A DNA stretch of 64,000 bases from Zavarzinia marina (GCF_021568905.1 NZ_JAKGSB010000003.1:248001-312000); one strand, 5' to 3'; shown: positions 21,257 to 30,471, numbered from the stretch's first letter. The notes: generated by a model not told the origin, from the letters alone. Made by a program: numbers and translations.

Positions 21257-21676
21257 TCAGCCGATCCGTAGCAGCTTCGCCGTCGCCGAGGCGCGGACGA
21301 GAAGGCTGTCGTCCGGGCCCAGCAGATCGCCTTCGAGGAAGGTGATGGAGCGGCCGAGGCGCAGCACGCGGCCCTTGGCGCGGACGGTGCCGGGCATGAC
21401 CGGCTCGAAATAGGAGAGTTTCAGTTCCAGGGTCGGGGGCACGAAGCGCCCCTCGGTCGAGAGAATCAGCGCGACCGCCATGACGTCGTCCAGCATGGCG
21501 GCCTGAAAGCCGCCCTGGACGACACCACGGGGATTGCAGAATTCCGGCTTGCCCTCGAAGGTCGCCTCCAGTTCGCGCGCGGCGGCATCGAAACGGACCA
21601 GGGAAAAGCCCAGATGGGCGGAACAGGCGGGCAGGGCCTGCGCGCCGAAGCGCGCCGCCACATCCACCGCATCCAT
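21257..21676 (-). CDS. PaaI/4HBT-type hotdog thioesterase
   Basis: 139 residues with the hotdog core FCNPRGVVQGGFQAAMLDDVMAVA and a following LELKLSYFEPVMPGTV. The family hydrolyses acyl-CoA esters. Its ATG is 2 bases after the mcd stop, so it is almost certainly translated from the ccr-mcd transcript. A role in clearing stalled CoA intermediates of the ethylmalonyl-CoA pathway is inferred from position only. Confidence 0.87.
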   Translation of the reverse strand: MDAVDVAARFGAQALPACSAHLGFSLVRFDAAARELEATFEGKPEFCNPRGVVQGGFQAAMLDDVMAVALILSTEGRFVPPTLELKLSYFEPVMPGTVRAKGRVLRLGRSITFLEGDLLGPDDSLLVRASATAKLLRIG

Positions 21677-21678
21677 GA

Positions 21679-23373
21679 TCAGTTGCCGCCTTCCAGCAGG
21701 CGGCGGGCGATGACGTTGGCCTGGATCTCGGCCGCGCCCTCGAAGACGTTGAGGATGCGGGCGTCGCACAGCACGCGGGAGATCGGATATTCCTCGGCAT
21801 AGCCGTTGCCGCCGTGGATCTGCATGGCGTTGTCGGCGGTCGCCCAGGCGACGCGCGCCCCCAGCAGCTTGGCCATGCCGGCCTCGAGGTCGCAGCGCCG
21901 TTCCGCATCCTTCTCGCGCGCGGCGAAGAAGGTGATCTGGCGCGCGATCATGACCTCGACCGCGGCCCAGGCCAGCTTGCCGTAGACGCGCGGGAAGGCA
22001 TAGATCGGCTTGCCGAACTGGACGCGTTCCTGGGCATAGCGCAGCCCGAGTTCCAGGGCGCATTGGGCGACGCCGACGGCGCGCGCGGCGGTCTGGATAC
22101 GGGCCGATTCGAAGGTGGTCATGAGCTGCTTGAAGCCCTGGCCTTCCTTCTGGCCCAGCAGGTTCTCCGCCTTCACCTCGAAGCCGTCGAAGCCGATCTC
22201 ATATTCCTTCATGCCGCGATAGCCGAGCACCTTGATCTCGCCGCCGGTCATGCCGGGGGTGGGGAAGGGCTTGTCATCGTCGCCGCGCTGCTTTTCGGCG
22301 AGGAACATCGAGAGGCCCTTGTAGCCCGGCTCGGCCGGATTGGTGCGGGCCAGCAGGGTCATCACGTCGGCGCGGGCCGCATGGGTGATCCAGGTCTTGT
22401 TGCCGGTCACCTTGTAGACGTCGCCGTCCAGCACCGCCCGGGTGCGCAGCGAGCCGAGGTCGGAGCCCGTGTTGGGTTCGGTGAAGACGGCGGTCGGCAG
22501 CAGTTCGCCGCCGGCGATCAGGGGCAGCCACTTCTGCTTCTGATCCTCGGTGCCGCCGGCCATGACCAGTTCGCAGAAGATCTCGGCGCGGGTGCCGAGG
22601 GAGCCGACGCCGATATAGCCGCGCGACAATTCCTCGGTCACCACGCACATGGCGGTCTTGCCCATGCCGTGGCCGCCGTATTCCTCCGGCAGGGTCAGGC
22701 CGAAGACGCCCAGTTCCGCCAGTTCCGAAATGATCTCCAGCGGAATGAATTCATCCTTCAGGTGCCATTCGTGGGCAAACGGGATGACCTTGTCCTCGGC
22801 GAAGCGGCGGAAGCTGTCGCTGACCATGGCCATGGTCTCGTCCAGGCCCATGTCGCCGAAGCCGGACGAAAGGCCGTCGGCGATGCCATCGGCGATCGCC
22901 GCGCGGACGGCGGCGGTATTGCCGGCATGGAGCAGGGCGGAGACGCCGGGCACCGCCATATAGGCCTCGACCTGTTCCTCGGTCAGGCCGTAGTCGGCAG
23001 GGCGGACGACCTCGCCCTGGCTCATCGGGATGCCGCCCTCGATCTGGGCCAGATATTCGCCGAAGCCCGCCTGCAGCATCAGGGTTTCGAGACGGCCCAG
23101 CTTGCCCTCGGCCTTCAGGTTCTCGGCCCAGTGCAGGAGCTGGCGCAGGCTCTCGACATAGGTCGCGAGCCAGGCGAGGCCGTGGGCGGCGAACTGCTCG
23201 GTCTCGAGCTTGGCGCCCGAGACCTTGCCGTCGATGGCGACCTTGGCGAAGACGGCCGCCTTCGCCTGACCGAGGAGCTTGTCCGCCGCGTCTACCGCTT
23301 CCGCCGCCTTGCCGAAGAGATCGGCCAGGACGATGTCGGTAGCGGCTTCGGTGGATGTGGCGGCAAGGCTCAT
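21679..23373 (-). CDS. mcd: (2S)-Methylsuccinyl-CoA dehydrogenase
   Basis: 564 residues. It oxidises (2S)-methylsuccinyl-CoA to mesaconyl-CoA in the ethylmalonyl-CoA pathway, using FAD and passing electrons to ETF. An N-terminal extra domain of about 165 residues precedes the acyl-CoA dehydrogenase fold, as is typical of Mcd and unusual for short-chain acyl-CoA dehydrogenases. The fold shows TEPNTGSDLGSLRTRA, NKTWITHAARAD, and the C-terminal MQIHGGNGYAEEYPISRVLCDAR. GAGGAG precedes the ATG. It lies between ccr and the thioesterase on one strand, which supports the call over a generic dehydrogenase. Confidence 0.93.
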   Translation of the reverse strand: MSLAATSTEAATDIVLADLFGKAAEAVDAADKLLGQAKAAVFAKVAIDGKVSGAKLETEQFAAHGLAWLATYVESLRQLLHWAENLKAEGKLGRLETLMLQAGFGEYLAQIEGGIPMSQGEVVRPADYGLTEEQVEAYMAVPGVSALLHAGNTAAVRAAIADGIADGLSSGFGDMGLDETMAMVSDSFRRFAEDKVIPFAHEWHLKDEFIPLEIISELAELGVFGLTLPEEYGGHGMGKTAMCVVTEELSRGYIGVGSLGTRAEIFCELVMAGGTEDQKQKWLPLIAGGELLPTAVFTEPNTGSDLGSLRTRAVLDGDVYKVTGNKTWITHAARADVMTLLARTNPAEPGYKGLSMFLAEKQRGDDDKPFPTPGMTGGEIKVLGYRGMKEYEIGFDGFEVKAENLLGQKEGQGFKQLMTTFESARIQTAARAVGVAQCALELGLRYAQERVQFGKPIYAFPRVYGKLAWAAVEVMIARQITFFAAREKDAERRCDLEAGMAKLLGARVAWATADNAMQIHGGNGYAEEYPISRVLCDARILNVFEGAAEIQANVIARRLLEGGN

Positions 23374-23419
23374 GGCGCGCTCCTCGGGTACTTCTCTACG
23401 TGTTGCTCTGTCTTGTTCT

Positions 23420-24697
23420 TCAGCGGCCGGCGTAACCGGCTTCGATGGTGTCTTCCATCGTGCGCAGGCCCGGATATTTGGCCGAGACCATCACCGCCAT
23501 GTTGCCGGGCTTGTGCTGGTTCTTCCACATCTTGGTATGCGCGCGCGGAATATCCTCGAAGGAGAAGACTTCCGACATGCAGGGATCGAGGCGGCGCTCG
23601 ATCACGAGCTGGTTCGCCTGGGACGCCTGCATCAGGTTGGCGAAGTGGCTGCCCTGGATACGCTTCTGGCGCATCCAGACGAAGCGGGCGTCGAAGGTGA
23701 TGTTGAAGCCCGAGGTGCCGGCGCAGAACACCACCATGCCGCCGCGCTTCACGACGAAGGTGGAGACCGGGAAGGTCGCCTCGCCCGGGTGCTCGAACAC
23801 GAAGTCGACGTCGTTGCCCTTGCCGGTGATGTCCCAGATCGCCTTGCCGAACTTGCGCGCTTCCTTCATGAAGGCGTCGAATTCCGGCGAATTGACCTTG
23901 GGCAGCTGGCCCCAGCACTTGAAGTCGTTGCGGTTGATCACGCCCTTGGCACCCAGCGACATGACGAAGTCGCGCTTCGTCTCGTCCGAGATGATGCCGA
24001 TCGGGTTGGCGCCCGAGATCGAGATGAGCTGGATCGCCATGGAGCCGAGGCCGCCCGAGGCACCCCAGACCAGGACGTTGTGACCCGGCCGCAGGATGTG
24101 CGGGCGATGGCCGAACAGCATGCGATAGGCGGTCGCCAGCGTCAGGGTGTAGCAGGCGCTCTCTTCCCAGGTCAGGTGCTGCGGGCGCTTCATGAGTTGG
24201 CGCGCCTGCACGACCGTGAACTGGGCGAAGGAACCGTCGGCGGTCTCATAGCCGTAGATGCGCTGGGACGGCGAGAACATCGGGTCGCCGCCGTTGCACT
24301 CTTCGTCGTCACCGTCGTCCTGATTGCAATGGACCACGACTTCGTCGCCGACCTTCCAGCGCTTCACCTTGGCGCCGACCTTCCACACCACGCCCGACGC
24401 GTCGGACCCGGTGATGTGATAATCCTTCTTGTGGACGTCGAAGGTGGAAACCGGGATGCCCAGGCTGGCCCAGACACCATTGTAGTTGACGCCGGCGGCC
24501 ATCACGAGCAGCAGGACCTCGTCCTCGCCGATCTCGGGCACGGGCATCTTCTCGAGCTGCATGCCTTCCTCGGGCGGGCCGTGGCGCTCGCGGCGGATCA
24601 CCCAGGCGTACATTTCCTTCGGCACATGGCCAAGCGGCGGAATCTCGCCAATTTCATAAAGATCCTTGATCGGCAGGCCCGTCGTGGTCACGGTCAT
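23420..24697 (-). CDS. ccr: Crotonyl-CoA carboxylase/reductase
   Basis: 425 residues, the normal length. It reductively carboxylates crotonyl-CoA to (2S)-ethylmalonyl-CoA with NADPH and CO2, the key step of the ethylmalonyl-CoA pathway. The MDR fold is clear (GVNYNGVWASLG, HNVLVWGASGGLGSMAIQL), and family features include HVPKEMYAWVIRRERHGPP and CNQDDGDDEECNGGDPMFSPSQRIYGYET. First gene of the ccr-mcd-thioesterase unit, divergent from ecm. Confidence 0.97.
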   Translation of the reverse strand: MTVTTTGLPIKDLYEIGEIPPLGHVPKEMYAWVIRRERHGPPEEGMQLEKMPVPEIGEDEVLLLVMAAGVNYNGVWASLGIPVSTFDVHKKDYHITGSDASGVVWKVGAKVKRWKVGDEVVVHCNQDDGDDEECNGGDPMFSPSQRIYGYETADGSFAQFTVVQARQLMKRPQHLTWEESACYTLTLATAYRMLFGHRPHILRPGHNVLVWGASGGLGSMAIQLISISGANPIGIISDETKRDFVMSLGAKGVINRNDFKCWGQLPKVNSPEFDAFMKEARKFGKAIWDITGKGNDVDFVFEHPGEATFPVSTFVVKRGGMVVFCAGTSGFNITFDARFVWMRQKRIQGSHFANLMQASQANQLVIERRLDPCMSEVFSFEDIPRAHTKMWKNQHKPGNMAVMVSAKYPGLRTMEDTIEAGYAGR

Positions 24698-24956
24698 CTC
24701 AGTCCCTCGCGCTCCGTCGTTCGTCCGTCGGGTCGTTGATCGCCCCGTTTGCCGGTTCCACCCAGATCATATTGCATCGTGGTGCACCGGATAGGGGCGG
24801 AGTTTTGGATGCAGTGGCGTCGAGTTGCAAGTTTATTTTGCGTCGCACAACATGCTATTTGAATAATATGGCATCGGATATGCTGCAAAAGAGTAATGCC
24901 AGCACGTTTAAAGGCCCGTTTAGAGCCAGAAAGTTGCGATACGTGGGGAATATGCA
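24698..24956. promoter_or_regulatory. Shared divergent control region of ccr and ecm
   Basis: 259 bases separating two divergent pathway genes, clearly more A+T-rich than its surroundings around 24740-24930. It contains TGC-N3-GCA at 24839-24847 plus further TGC and GCA half-motifs. That spacing resembles sites bound by PhaR-type regulators of PHB metabolism, but the motif is short and may be chance. No cobalamin riboswitch signature was seen. The ecm ribosome site TGGGGA is at 24944-24949. Confidence 0.5.
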
Positions 24957-26972
24957 ATGAGTGACAGCAAGCGTGAGAGCATGGCGCCGGACGGGGCAAC
25001 GCCCCCCAGGGACAAGCCCTGGTTGATCCGGACCTATTCCGGCCATTCGTCGGCCGCAGCCTCGAATGCTCTCTATCGCACGAATCTGGCGCGCGGACAA
25101 ACAGGCTTGTCAGTAGCCTTCGACCTGCCGACCCAGACCGGCTATGACGCCGATCATGTGCTGTCGCGGGGCGAGGTGGGCAAGGTCGGCGTGCCGATCT
25201 CCCATATGGGCGACATGCGCACCCTGTTCGACGGCATCCCGCTGGGGCGCATGAACACGTCGATGACGATCAATGCGACGGCGGCCTGGCTGCTCTCGCT
25301 CTATATCGCCACGGCGGAGGACCAGGGAGCGGCGCGCGCCGATCTCCAGGGCACCACGCAGAACGACATCATCAAGGAATATCTGTCGCGCGGGACCTAT
25401 ATCTTCCCGCCCCAGCCCTCGATGCGCCTGATCGCCGACGTCATTTCCTTCACCTATAAGGAAGTGCCGAAGTGGAACCCGATGAACGTCTGCTCCTACC
25501 ATCTGCAGGAAGCGGGCGCGACGCCGGTCCAGGAACTGGCCTATGCGCTGGCGACCGCCCAGGCGGTGCTGGACGAGGTGAAGAAGGCGGGCCAGGTGCC
25601 GGCCGCCGACTTGCCCAAGGTGGTGGGCCGCATCTCCTTCTTCGTCAACGCGGGCATCCGCTTCCTGACCGAAATCTGCAAGATGCGCGCCTTCACCGAG
25701 CTCTGGGACGAGATCACCCTGAACCGCTATGGCGTTCAGGAAGAACGCTTCCGGCGCTTCCGCTACGGCGTGCAGGTGAACAGCCTGGGCCTGACCGAGC
25801 AGCAGCCCGAAAACAACGTCTACCGCATCCTCCTCGAAATGCTGGCGGTGACGCTCTCCAAGGACGCCCGCGCCCGTTCGGTCCAGCTTCCGGCCTGGAA
25901 CGAGGCGCTGGGCTTGCCGCGGCCCTGGGACCAGCAATGGTCGCTGCGCTGCCAGCAGATCCTGGCGTTCGAGACCGATCTCCTCGAATTCGGCGACATC
26001 TTCAACGGCTCCACGGAAGTGGGCCGCAAGGTCGCAGAACTGAAGGCGGCGGCGATGGAGGAACTGGCCCGTATCGAGGCCATGGGCGGCGCCATCGCGG
26101 CGGTCGAATCCTCCTACATGAAGCAGCGCCTGGTCGAGAGTAATGCGGCGCGTCTCGCCTCCATCGAATCGGGCGAGATGACCGTGGTCGGCGTGAACAA
26201 GTTCACGGAATCGGCGCCGAGCCCGCTCGCCACCGGCGACGAGGGTTCGATCCTGGTGGTCGACGACGCCGCCGAGACCGAACAGGTGGAACGCCTGAAG
26301 GCGTGGCGTGCCGCGCGCGACGACAAGAAGGTGGCGGCCGCGATCGAGGGCCTGCGCAGCGCCGCGGTCGAAGGCCGCAACATCATGGAACCCTCCATCG
26401 CCGCCGCCCATGCGGGTGTCACCACCGGCGAATGGGGCCAGGTGCTGCGCGAGGTCTTCGGCGAATATCGCGCGCCCACGGGTGTCGCCCGTGCCGCCTC
26501 GTCGCCCGCCGGCGACATGGCAGCGGTGCGCCAGAAGGTCGACGCGGTCTCGGCCAAGCTCGGTCGCCGGCTGAAGTTCCTGGTCGGCAAGCCCGGCCTC
26601 GACGGCCATTCCAACGGCGCCGAACAGATCGCCGTCCGTGCCCGCGACGCCGGCATGGAAGTGGTCTACGAGGGCATCCGCCTGACGCCCGCGCAGATCG
26701 TCAACGCCGCCCTCGAGGAAGGCGTTCACGTCGTCGGCCTCTCCATCCTCTCGGGCAGCCATGTCGCGCTGGTCACCGACGTCATGGAGAAGATGCGCGA
26801 GGCGGGCATCGCCGACGTGCCGGTCATCGTCGGCGGCATCATCCCGCCGGAGGACGAGGCCAAGCTGAAGGCGTCGGGCGTCGCCCGCGTCTATACGCCG
26901 AAGGACTATCAGCTCACCGACATCATGGCCGACATCGTCGCCATGATCGACGAACTGCCGGTCGCCGCCTGA
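24957..26972 (+). CDS. ecm: Ethylmalonyl-CoA mutase
   Basis: 671 residues, single-chain B12-dependent mutase converting (2R)-ethylmalonyl-CoA to (2S)-methylsuccinyl-CoA. The N-terminal TIM barrel starts RTYSGHSSAAASNALYRTNLARGQTGLSVAFDLPTQ, in two conserved blocks; the C-terminal cobalamin domain has the base-off motif DGHSNG (Asp-x-His-x-x-Gly) near residue 543 and SGSHVALVTDVM. It is shorter than methylmalonyl-CoA mutase large subunits, as expected for Ecm, and sits opposite ccr. That context favours ethylmalonyl over methylmalonyl or isobutyryl substrate. Confidence 0.95.
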   Translation: MSDSKRESMAPDGATPPRDKPWLIRTYSGHSSAAASNALYRTNLARGQTGLSVAFDLPTQTGYDADHVLSRGEVGKVGVPISHMGDMRTLFDGIPLGRMNTSMTINATAAWLLSLYIATAEDQGAARADLQGTTQNDIIKEYLSRGTYIFPPQPSMRLIADVISFTYKEVPKWNPMNVCSYHLQEAGATPVQELAYALATAQAVLDEVKKAGQVPAADLPKVVGRISFFVNAGIRFLTEICKMRAFTELWDEITLNRYGVQEERFRRFRYGVQVNSLGLTEQQPENNVYRILLEMLAVTLSKDARARSVQLPAWNEALGLPRPWDQQWSLRCQQILAFETDLLEFGDIFNGSTEVGRKVAELKAAAMEELARIEAMGGAIAAVESSYMKQRLVESNAARLASIESGEMTVVGVNKFTESAPSPLATGDEGSILVVDDAAETEQVERLKAWRAARDDKKVAAAIEGLRSAAVEGRNIMEPSIAAAHAGVTTGEWGQVLREVFGEYRAPTGVARAASSPAGDMAAVRQKVDAVSAKLGRRLKFLVGKPGLDGHSNGAEQIAVRARDAGMEVVYEGIRLTPAQIVNAALEEGVHVVGLSILSGSHVALVTDVMEKMREAGIADVPVIVGGIIPPEDEAKLKASGVARVYTPKDYQLTDIMADIVAMIDELPVAA

Positions 26973-26986
26973 GGCGACGGCAAGGG

Positions 26987-27016
26987 GCGCCGCGCGATCA
27001 CGAGTTCGCGCGGCGC
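26987..27016 (+). terminator. GC-rich hairpin after ecm (possible terminator)
   Basis: A perfect 11-bp stem, GCGCCGCGCGA with TCGCGCGGCGC, has an 8-base loop and starts 14 bases after the ecm stop. There is no T run, so intrinsic termination is uncertain. Confidence 0.5.
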
Positions 27017-27066
27017 TGCTCGGCGAAATCCGCGATTGGCCGTAGGCTTTTCGTGAGGAGACCGGC

Positions 27067-27270
27067 ATGGCGGACGATCCCGAAAACCTGACCCCGCGCT
27101 ACCTGCGCCGGCTGGATGAAAAGCTGGACAGGCTCATCGACGATATCGGTGACCTGAAGGCGCGGGCGACCGCCGTCGAGGAGGGGCTGGCCGGCGTCAA
27201 CCGGCGGATCGATCGGCTCGAAAACCGCATGGATCGGATCGAGCGTCGCCTCAATCTTCAAGAAGCGTGA
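27067..27270 (+). CDS. Small coiled-coil protein, unknown
   Basis: 67 residues, highly charged, with heptad-like spacing (LDEKLDRLIDDIGDLKARA, then VNRRIDRLENRMDRIERRL) predicting a continuous coiled coil. No signal or membrane segment. Similar short coiled-coil proteins are common in alphaproteobacteria without known function. GAGGAGA lies about five bases before the ATG. It follows ecm by 94 bases; a link to the pathway is not supported. Confidence 0.65.
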   Translation: MADDPENLTPRYLRRLDEKLDRLIDDIGDLKARATAVEEGLAGVNRRIDRLENRMDRIERRLNLQEA

Positions 27271-27276
27271 AAGAGC

Positions 27277-27299
27277 CGGGCGCCATGTGACGGCGCCCG
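27277..27299. terminator. Shared hairpin between convergent genes
   Basis: CGGGCGCC (27277-27284) pairs with GGCGCCCG (27292-27299) with a 7-base loop. It sits between the ends of the coiled-coil gene and proV and is a plausible bidirectional terminator. Confidence 0.6.
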
Positions 27300-27305
27300 A
27301 CCAAT

Positions 27306-28364
27306 TCAATTCGTGCTGTCGCCCTCGCTGGGGCCGGTCGGCACCAGGGCGCGGACCAGGTCCTGGACCGAGAGGATGCCGACCTGCTTGCCGCGCTTGG
27401 TGACGCGATAGGACAGATTGGTGTCGCCGCCCGACAGCGCGATGACGGATTCGAGGTTGTCGTTGTAGTCGACATCGCCCGCCAGATCGGCATGCACCGC
27501 CACCGTTGGCTCCATGACCGAGCGCACGCGCAGCACGCGGGCGCGATTGATGTCGGAAATGAAGTCGACGATATAGGGATCGGCCGGTTCCAGCAGGATG
27601 CGCTGGGGCTCGCCTTGCTGGACGACCTGGCCGTCCTTCAGGATCACCAGATGGTCCGCCAGCTTCAGCGCCTCGTCGAGGTCATGGGTGATGAAGACGA
27701 TGGTCTTCTGCAACTCGTCCTGAAGTTCGAGGAGCAGGTTCTGCATGTCGGTCCGGATCAGCGGATCGAGGGCGGAGAAGGCTTCGTCCATCAGCATGAC
27801 GTCGGCATTGGAGGTCAGCGCCCGGGCGATGCCGACGCGCTGCTGCATGCCGCCCGAAAGCTGGTGGGGATATTGCTCCTCCTGGCCTTCGAGGCCGACC
27901 CGGGCAAGCCACTTGCGGGCTTCGTCTTCCCGCGCCTTCCGCCCGACGCCCTGGACCTCCAGCGCCGTGCCGGCATTGTCGAGCACGGTGCGGTGGGGCA
28001 GCAGGGCGAACTTCTGGAACACCATGGACATCTTCCGGCGCCGCAGGCCGCGCAGCTTGCGCTCGTCGTAGGCGAGCACGTCCTCGCCGTCGACCACGAC
28101 CTCCCCCGCCGTCGGTTCGATGAGACGGTTGAGGTGGCGGATCAGGGTCGATTTGCCCGAGCCGGACAGGCCCATGATGACGGTGATCTTGCCCGCCCGC
28201 ATGTCGACGTTGATGTCCTTCAGGCCGAGCACGTGCTTGTGGCTGTCCCACAGTTCCGCCTTGCCCATGCCGTCGAGGACCTGGGGCAGCACGCTCTTCG
28301 GATCGGCGCCGAAGATCTTGTAGAGGTGACGGATCGAAATCTTGATGTCGCTGTCGTTGCTCAT
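27306..28364 (-). CDS. proV: Glycine betaine/choline ABC transporter ATPase
   Basis: 352 residues. ATPase of an osmoprotectant importer. It opens with the ProV-specific IRHLYKIFGADP; Walker A is GLSGSGKST, followed by MVFQKFALLPHRTVLDN, signature LSGGMQQRVG and Walker B VMLMDEAFSALDPLIR. The C-terminal part contains remnants of CBS-type regulatory repeats (LESVIALSGGDTNLSYRVTKR). It is followed upstream on the transcript by proW (10-base gap) and proX. Regulation by ionic strength is known for the family, not shown here. Confidence 0.92.
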   Translation of the reverse strand: MSNDSDIKISIRHLYKIFGADPKSVLPQVLDGMGKAELWDSHKHVLGLKDINVDMRAGKITVIMGLSGSGKSTLIRHLNRLIEPTAGEVVVDGEDVLAYDERKLRGLRRRKMSMVFQKFALLPHRTVLDNAGTALEVQGVGRKAREDEARKWLARVGLEGQEEQYPHQLSGGMQQRVGIARALTSNADVMLMDEAFSALDPLIRTDMQNLLLELQDELQKTIVFITHDLDEALKLADHLVILKDGQVVQQGEPQRILLEPADPYIVDFISDINRARVLRVRSVMEPTVAVHADLAGDVDYNDNLESVIALSGGDTNLSYRVTKRGKQVGILSVQDLVRALVPTGPSEGDSTN

Positions 28365-28374
28365 GCCGCGCCCC

Positions 28375-29409
28375 TCACTGCTTCTGCGAGGCGTTGACGC
28401 GCGCCAGCGCCGCCTTCGTCACCCGGTCCAGGATGACGGCGAGCAGCACGATGCCGAAGCCCGAGACCAGGCCGACGCCGAGTTCCAGGTTGCGGATGCC
28501 GCGCAGCACCAGGACGCCGAGACCCGGTGCCGAGACCAGCGACGCGATGACGACCATGGAGAGGCTCATCATGATGGTCTGGTTGACGCCGGCCATGATG
28601 GTCGGCAGCGCCAGCGGGATCTGCACCCCGGTCAGCTTCTGCCAGGAGGTCATGCCGAAGGCATTCGCCGCCTCGATCACTTCCTCGTTGACGAGGCGGA
28701 TGCCGAGGTTGGTCAGGCGGATCACCGGCACGATGGCATAGGGGATGATGGCGACGCCGTAGAGCTTCGGCTCGGTCACCGAGAACAGGAAGATCAGCGG
28801 GATCAGATAGACGAAGGGCGGCAGGGTCTGCAGCATGTCCAGGATCGGAATGGTGAAGCGCTGGACCGTGTCGCTGCGCGACATGGCGATGCCGATGGGA
28901 ACGCCGATCAGCACACAGAGAAACGCGCAGACGAAGATGATCGCGAGGGTCTGCATCGCATAGTCGTAATAGCCGATGAAGGCCAGGAAGACGATGCAGG
29001 CCGCCACGAACACCGTAAGCTTCGTGGTACGCGAGACGAGCTGGACGACGATGAGCAGGATCGGGATCACGACCCACCACGGCGTCGACTGGAACAGCCA
29101 CAGCGCCCCGTTGAGGAACCAGTTCAGCGGCTCGGTGATCGGGTCGAGCACCAGGCTCAACTGGTCCTTGATCGCCAGGAAGCCTTCTTCGAGGCCCTTG
29201 GTCAGTTCGCGCGCCTGGGGAAAGTTCGAGCAGGCGTCGTTGAAGGCATCCATCGAGGGAAAGGGGAGGTCCCAGACCGAAGCGGCGGGTGCCTCGGTTC
29301 CCTTGGAGCGGGCGATGAGGTCGGCCATGGACATGGGCGCCGACGAATGGCCGGCGTCGCACCAGTCGCGAAGGCCGAGGCCATCGAACAGAAAGTCATA
29401 GGTTGCCAT
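28375..29409 (-). CDS. proW: Glycine betaine/choline ABC transporter permease
   Basis: 344 residues. A long N-terminal region of about 95 residues precedes the membrane helices, as in E. coli ProW. The permease core contains IGVPIGIAMSRSDTVQR, PILDMLQTLPPFVYLIP, the EAA-type loop EVIEAANAFGMTSWQKLTGVQ (in two conserved blocks) and MSLSMVVIASLVSAPGLG. ATG 29409 has AGGAGA upstream. Middle gene of the proX-proW-proV operon. Confidence 0.92.
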   Translation of the reverse strand: MATYDFLFDGLGLRDWCDAGHSSAPMSMADLIARSKGTEAPAASVWDLPFPSMDAFNDACSNFPQARELTKGLEEGFLAIKDQLSLVLDPITEPLNWFLNGALWLFQSTPWWVVIPILLIVVQLVSRTTKLTVFVAACIVFLAFIGYYDYAMQTLAIIFVCAFLCVLIGVPIGIAMSRSDTVQRFTIPILDMLQTLPPFVYLIPLIFLFSVTEPKLYGVAIIPYAIVPVIRLTNLGIRLVNEEVIEAANAFGMTSWQKLTGVQIPLALPTIMAGVNQTIMMSLSMVVIASLVSAPGLGVLVLRGIRNLELGVGLVSGFGIVLLAVILDRVTKAALARVNASQKQ

Positions 29410-29499
29410 ACAGGGGTCTCCTGATGAGGGCAGCGAAAACGGCGGGGCGGCATCGCTGCCACCCCACCGGTCTCGACGCGGTCAGTTCAGGGCGATCCG

Positions 29500-30471
29500 T
29501 CAGTTCAGGACGGCGGTGAGCTTTTCGCGCGCGGCGTCGCTCAGCCAGTCCTTCCAGACGTCCTTGTAGGTCGTCAGGTAGTAGACGGCGGCTTCCTCGC
29601 CCGAGGCATTGTTCTCGTCCATCCAGGCGACCACGCCGTTCATGTGGTCGACCGAGAAGGTCATCTTGCTCATCAGCTCGGCGATCTCCGGCTTGCGCTC
29701 GGCGAAATCGGTGGTCACCGAGGTCAGCACGGGGGCTGCCGGGAAGGACGAGACGCCCGGATTCGGGTTGTCGGGGCTCTGGTTGGCGGTGTGGACGTCG
29801 GCCTTGTATTCGCCGAGGTCGACCGAAACCATGTCGTATTTGCCAAGCAGCGCGGTCGGCGCCCAGTAGTAGCCGAACCAGGGCTCCTTCTTCTCATAGG
29901 CCGACGCCATGGAGGTGGCCAGCGTCTCGCCCGAGCCGTGGTTGAACACCTTCACGCCGTGACCTTCGAGGTCCAGCGCCTTGATCAGATTGTCGTTGAC
30001 GATGCGGCAGCCCCAGCCGTCGGGGCAGTTGTTGAACGTGCCGCCGACCAGTTCGGGATGGGCCAGCACGCCGTCGATGGTCTTCAGCTCGGGATGGGCC
30101 TCGGCCAGATAGGCGGGGATCCACCAGCCTTCGACGCCGCCGGGCTCCAGCACCTTGCCGAGGCGCTTCACCTTGCCCTGGTCCTCGAGCTTGGTATAGG
30201 CCTCGCCGGCGGAATTCAGCCACAGTTCGGTGACGATGTCGGGCTGGCCGTTTTCGGCGACGGATGTCACCGCGGGCACCGTGTCGGACGGTACCACCGT
30301 CACTTCGCAACCATAGCCTTGTTCCATCAGAAACTTCGCGACATTGGTTACGACGGAACCCGAGGCCCAGTTCATCTCGGTGATCGACACCTTGCCGCAA
30401 TCGGCCGCCTGCGCCAGCGCAGGGAACGCGAAAGCGGCGACGGCCGCCATGATGATGGTCTTCAGTCTCAT
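29500..30471 (-). CDS. proX: Glycine betaine/choline-type substrate-binding protein
   Basis: 323 residues with a signal peptide (MRLKTIIMAAVAAFAFPALAQA). The OpuAC-type fold is shown by ITEMNWASGSVVTNVAKFLME, DIVTELWLNSAGEAYTKLE, NNCPDGWGCRIVNDNLIKAL and PWFGYYWAPTALLGKYDMV; aromatic residues in the last segment fit a quaternary-amine cage. ATG 30471 has AAGGAGG upstream and starts the signal peptide. First gene of the operon, 90 bases before proW. Exact ligand (betaine, choline, proline betaine) not assigned. Confidence 0.9.
   Translation of the reverse strand: MRLKTIIMAAVAAFAFPALAQAADCGKVSITEMNWASGSVVTNVAKFLMEQGYGCEVTVVPSDTVPAVTSVAENGQPDIVTELWLNSAGEAYTKLEDQGKVKRLGKVLEPGGVEGWWIPAYLAEAHPELKTIDGVLAHPELVGGTFNNCPDGWGCRIVNDNLIKALDLEGHGVKVFNHGSGETLATSMASAYEKKEPWFGYYWAPTALLGKYDMVSVDLGEYKADVHTANQSPDNPNPGVSSFPAAPVLTSVTTDFAERKPEIAELMSKMTFSVDHMNGVVAWMDENNASGEEAAVYYLTTYKDVWKDWLSDAAREKLTAVLN

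Noticed and set aside
24698-24956. Cobalamin riboswitch before ecm
   Set aside because: No B12-box or the usual conserved stems could be found in the gap.
27067-27270. Coiled-coil gene as a subunit linked to ethylmalonyl-CoA mutase
   Set aside because: It lies 94 bases past a strong hairpin and similar small proteins occur in unrelated places; no support for a pathway role.
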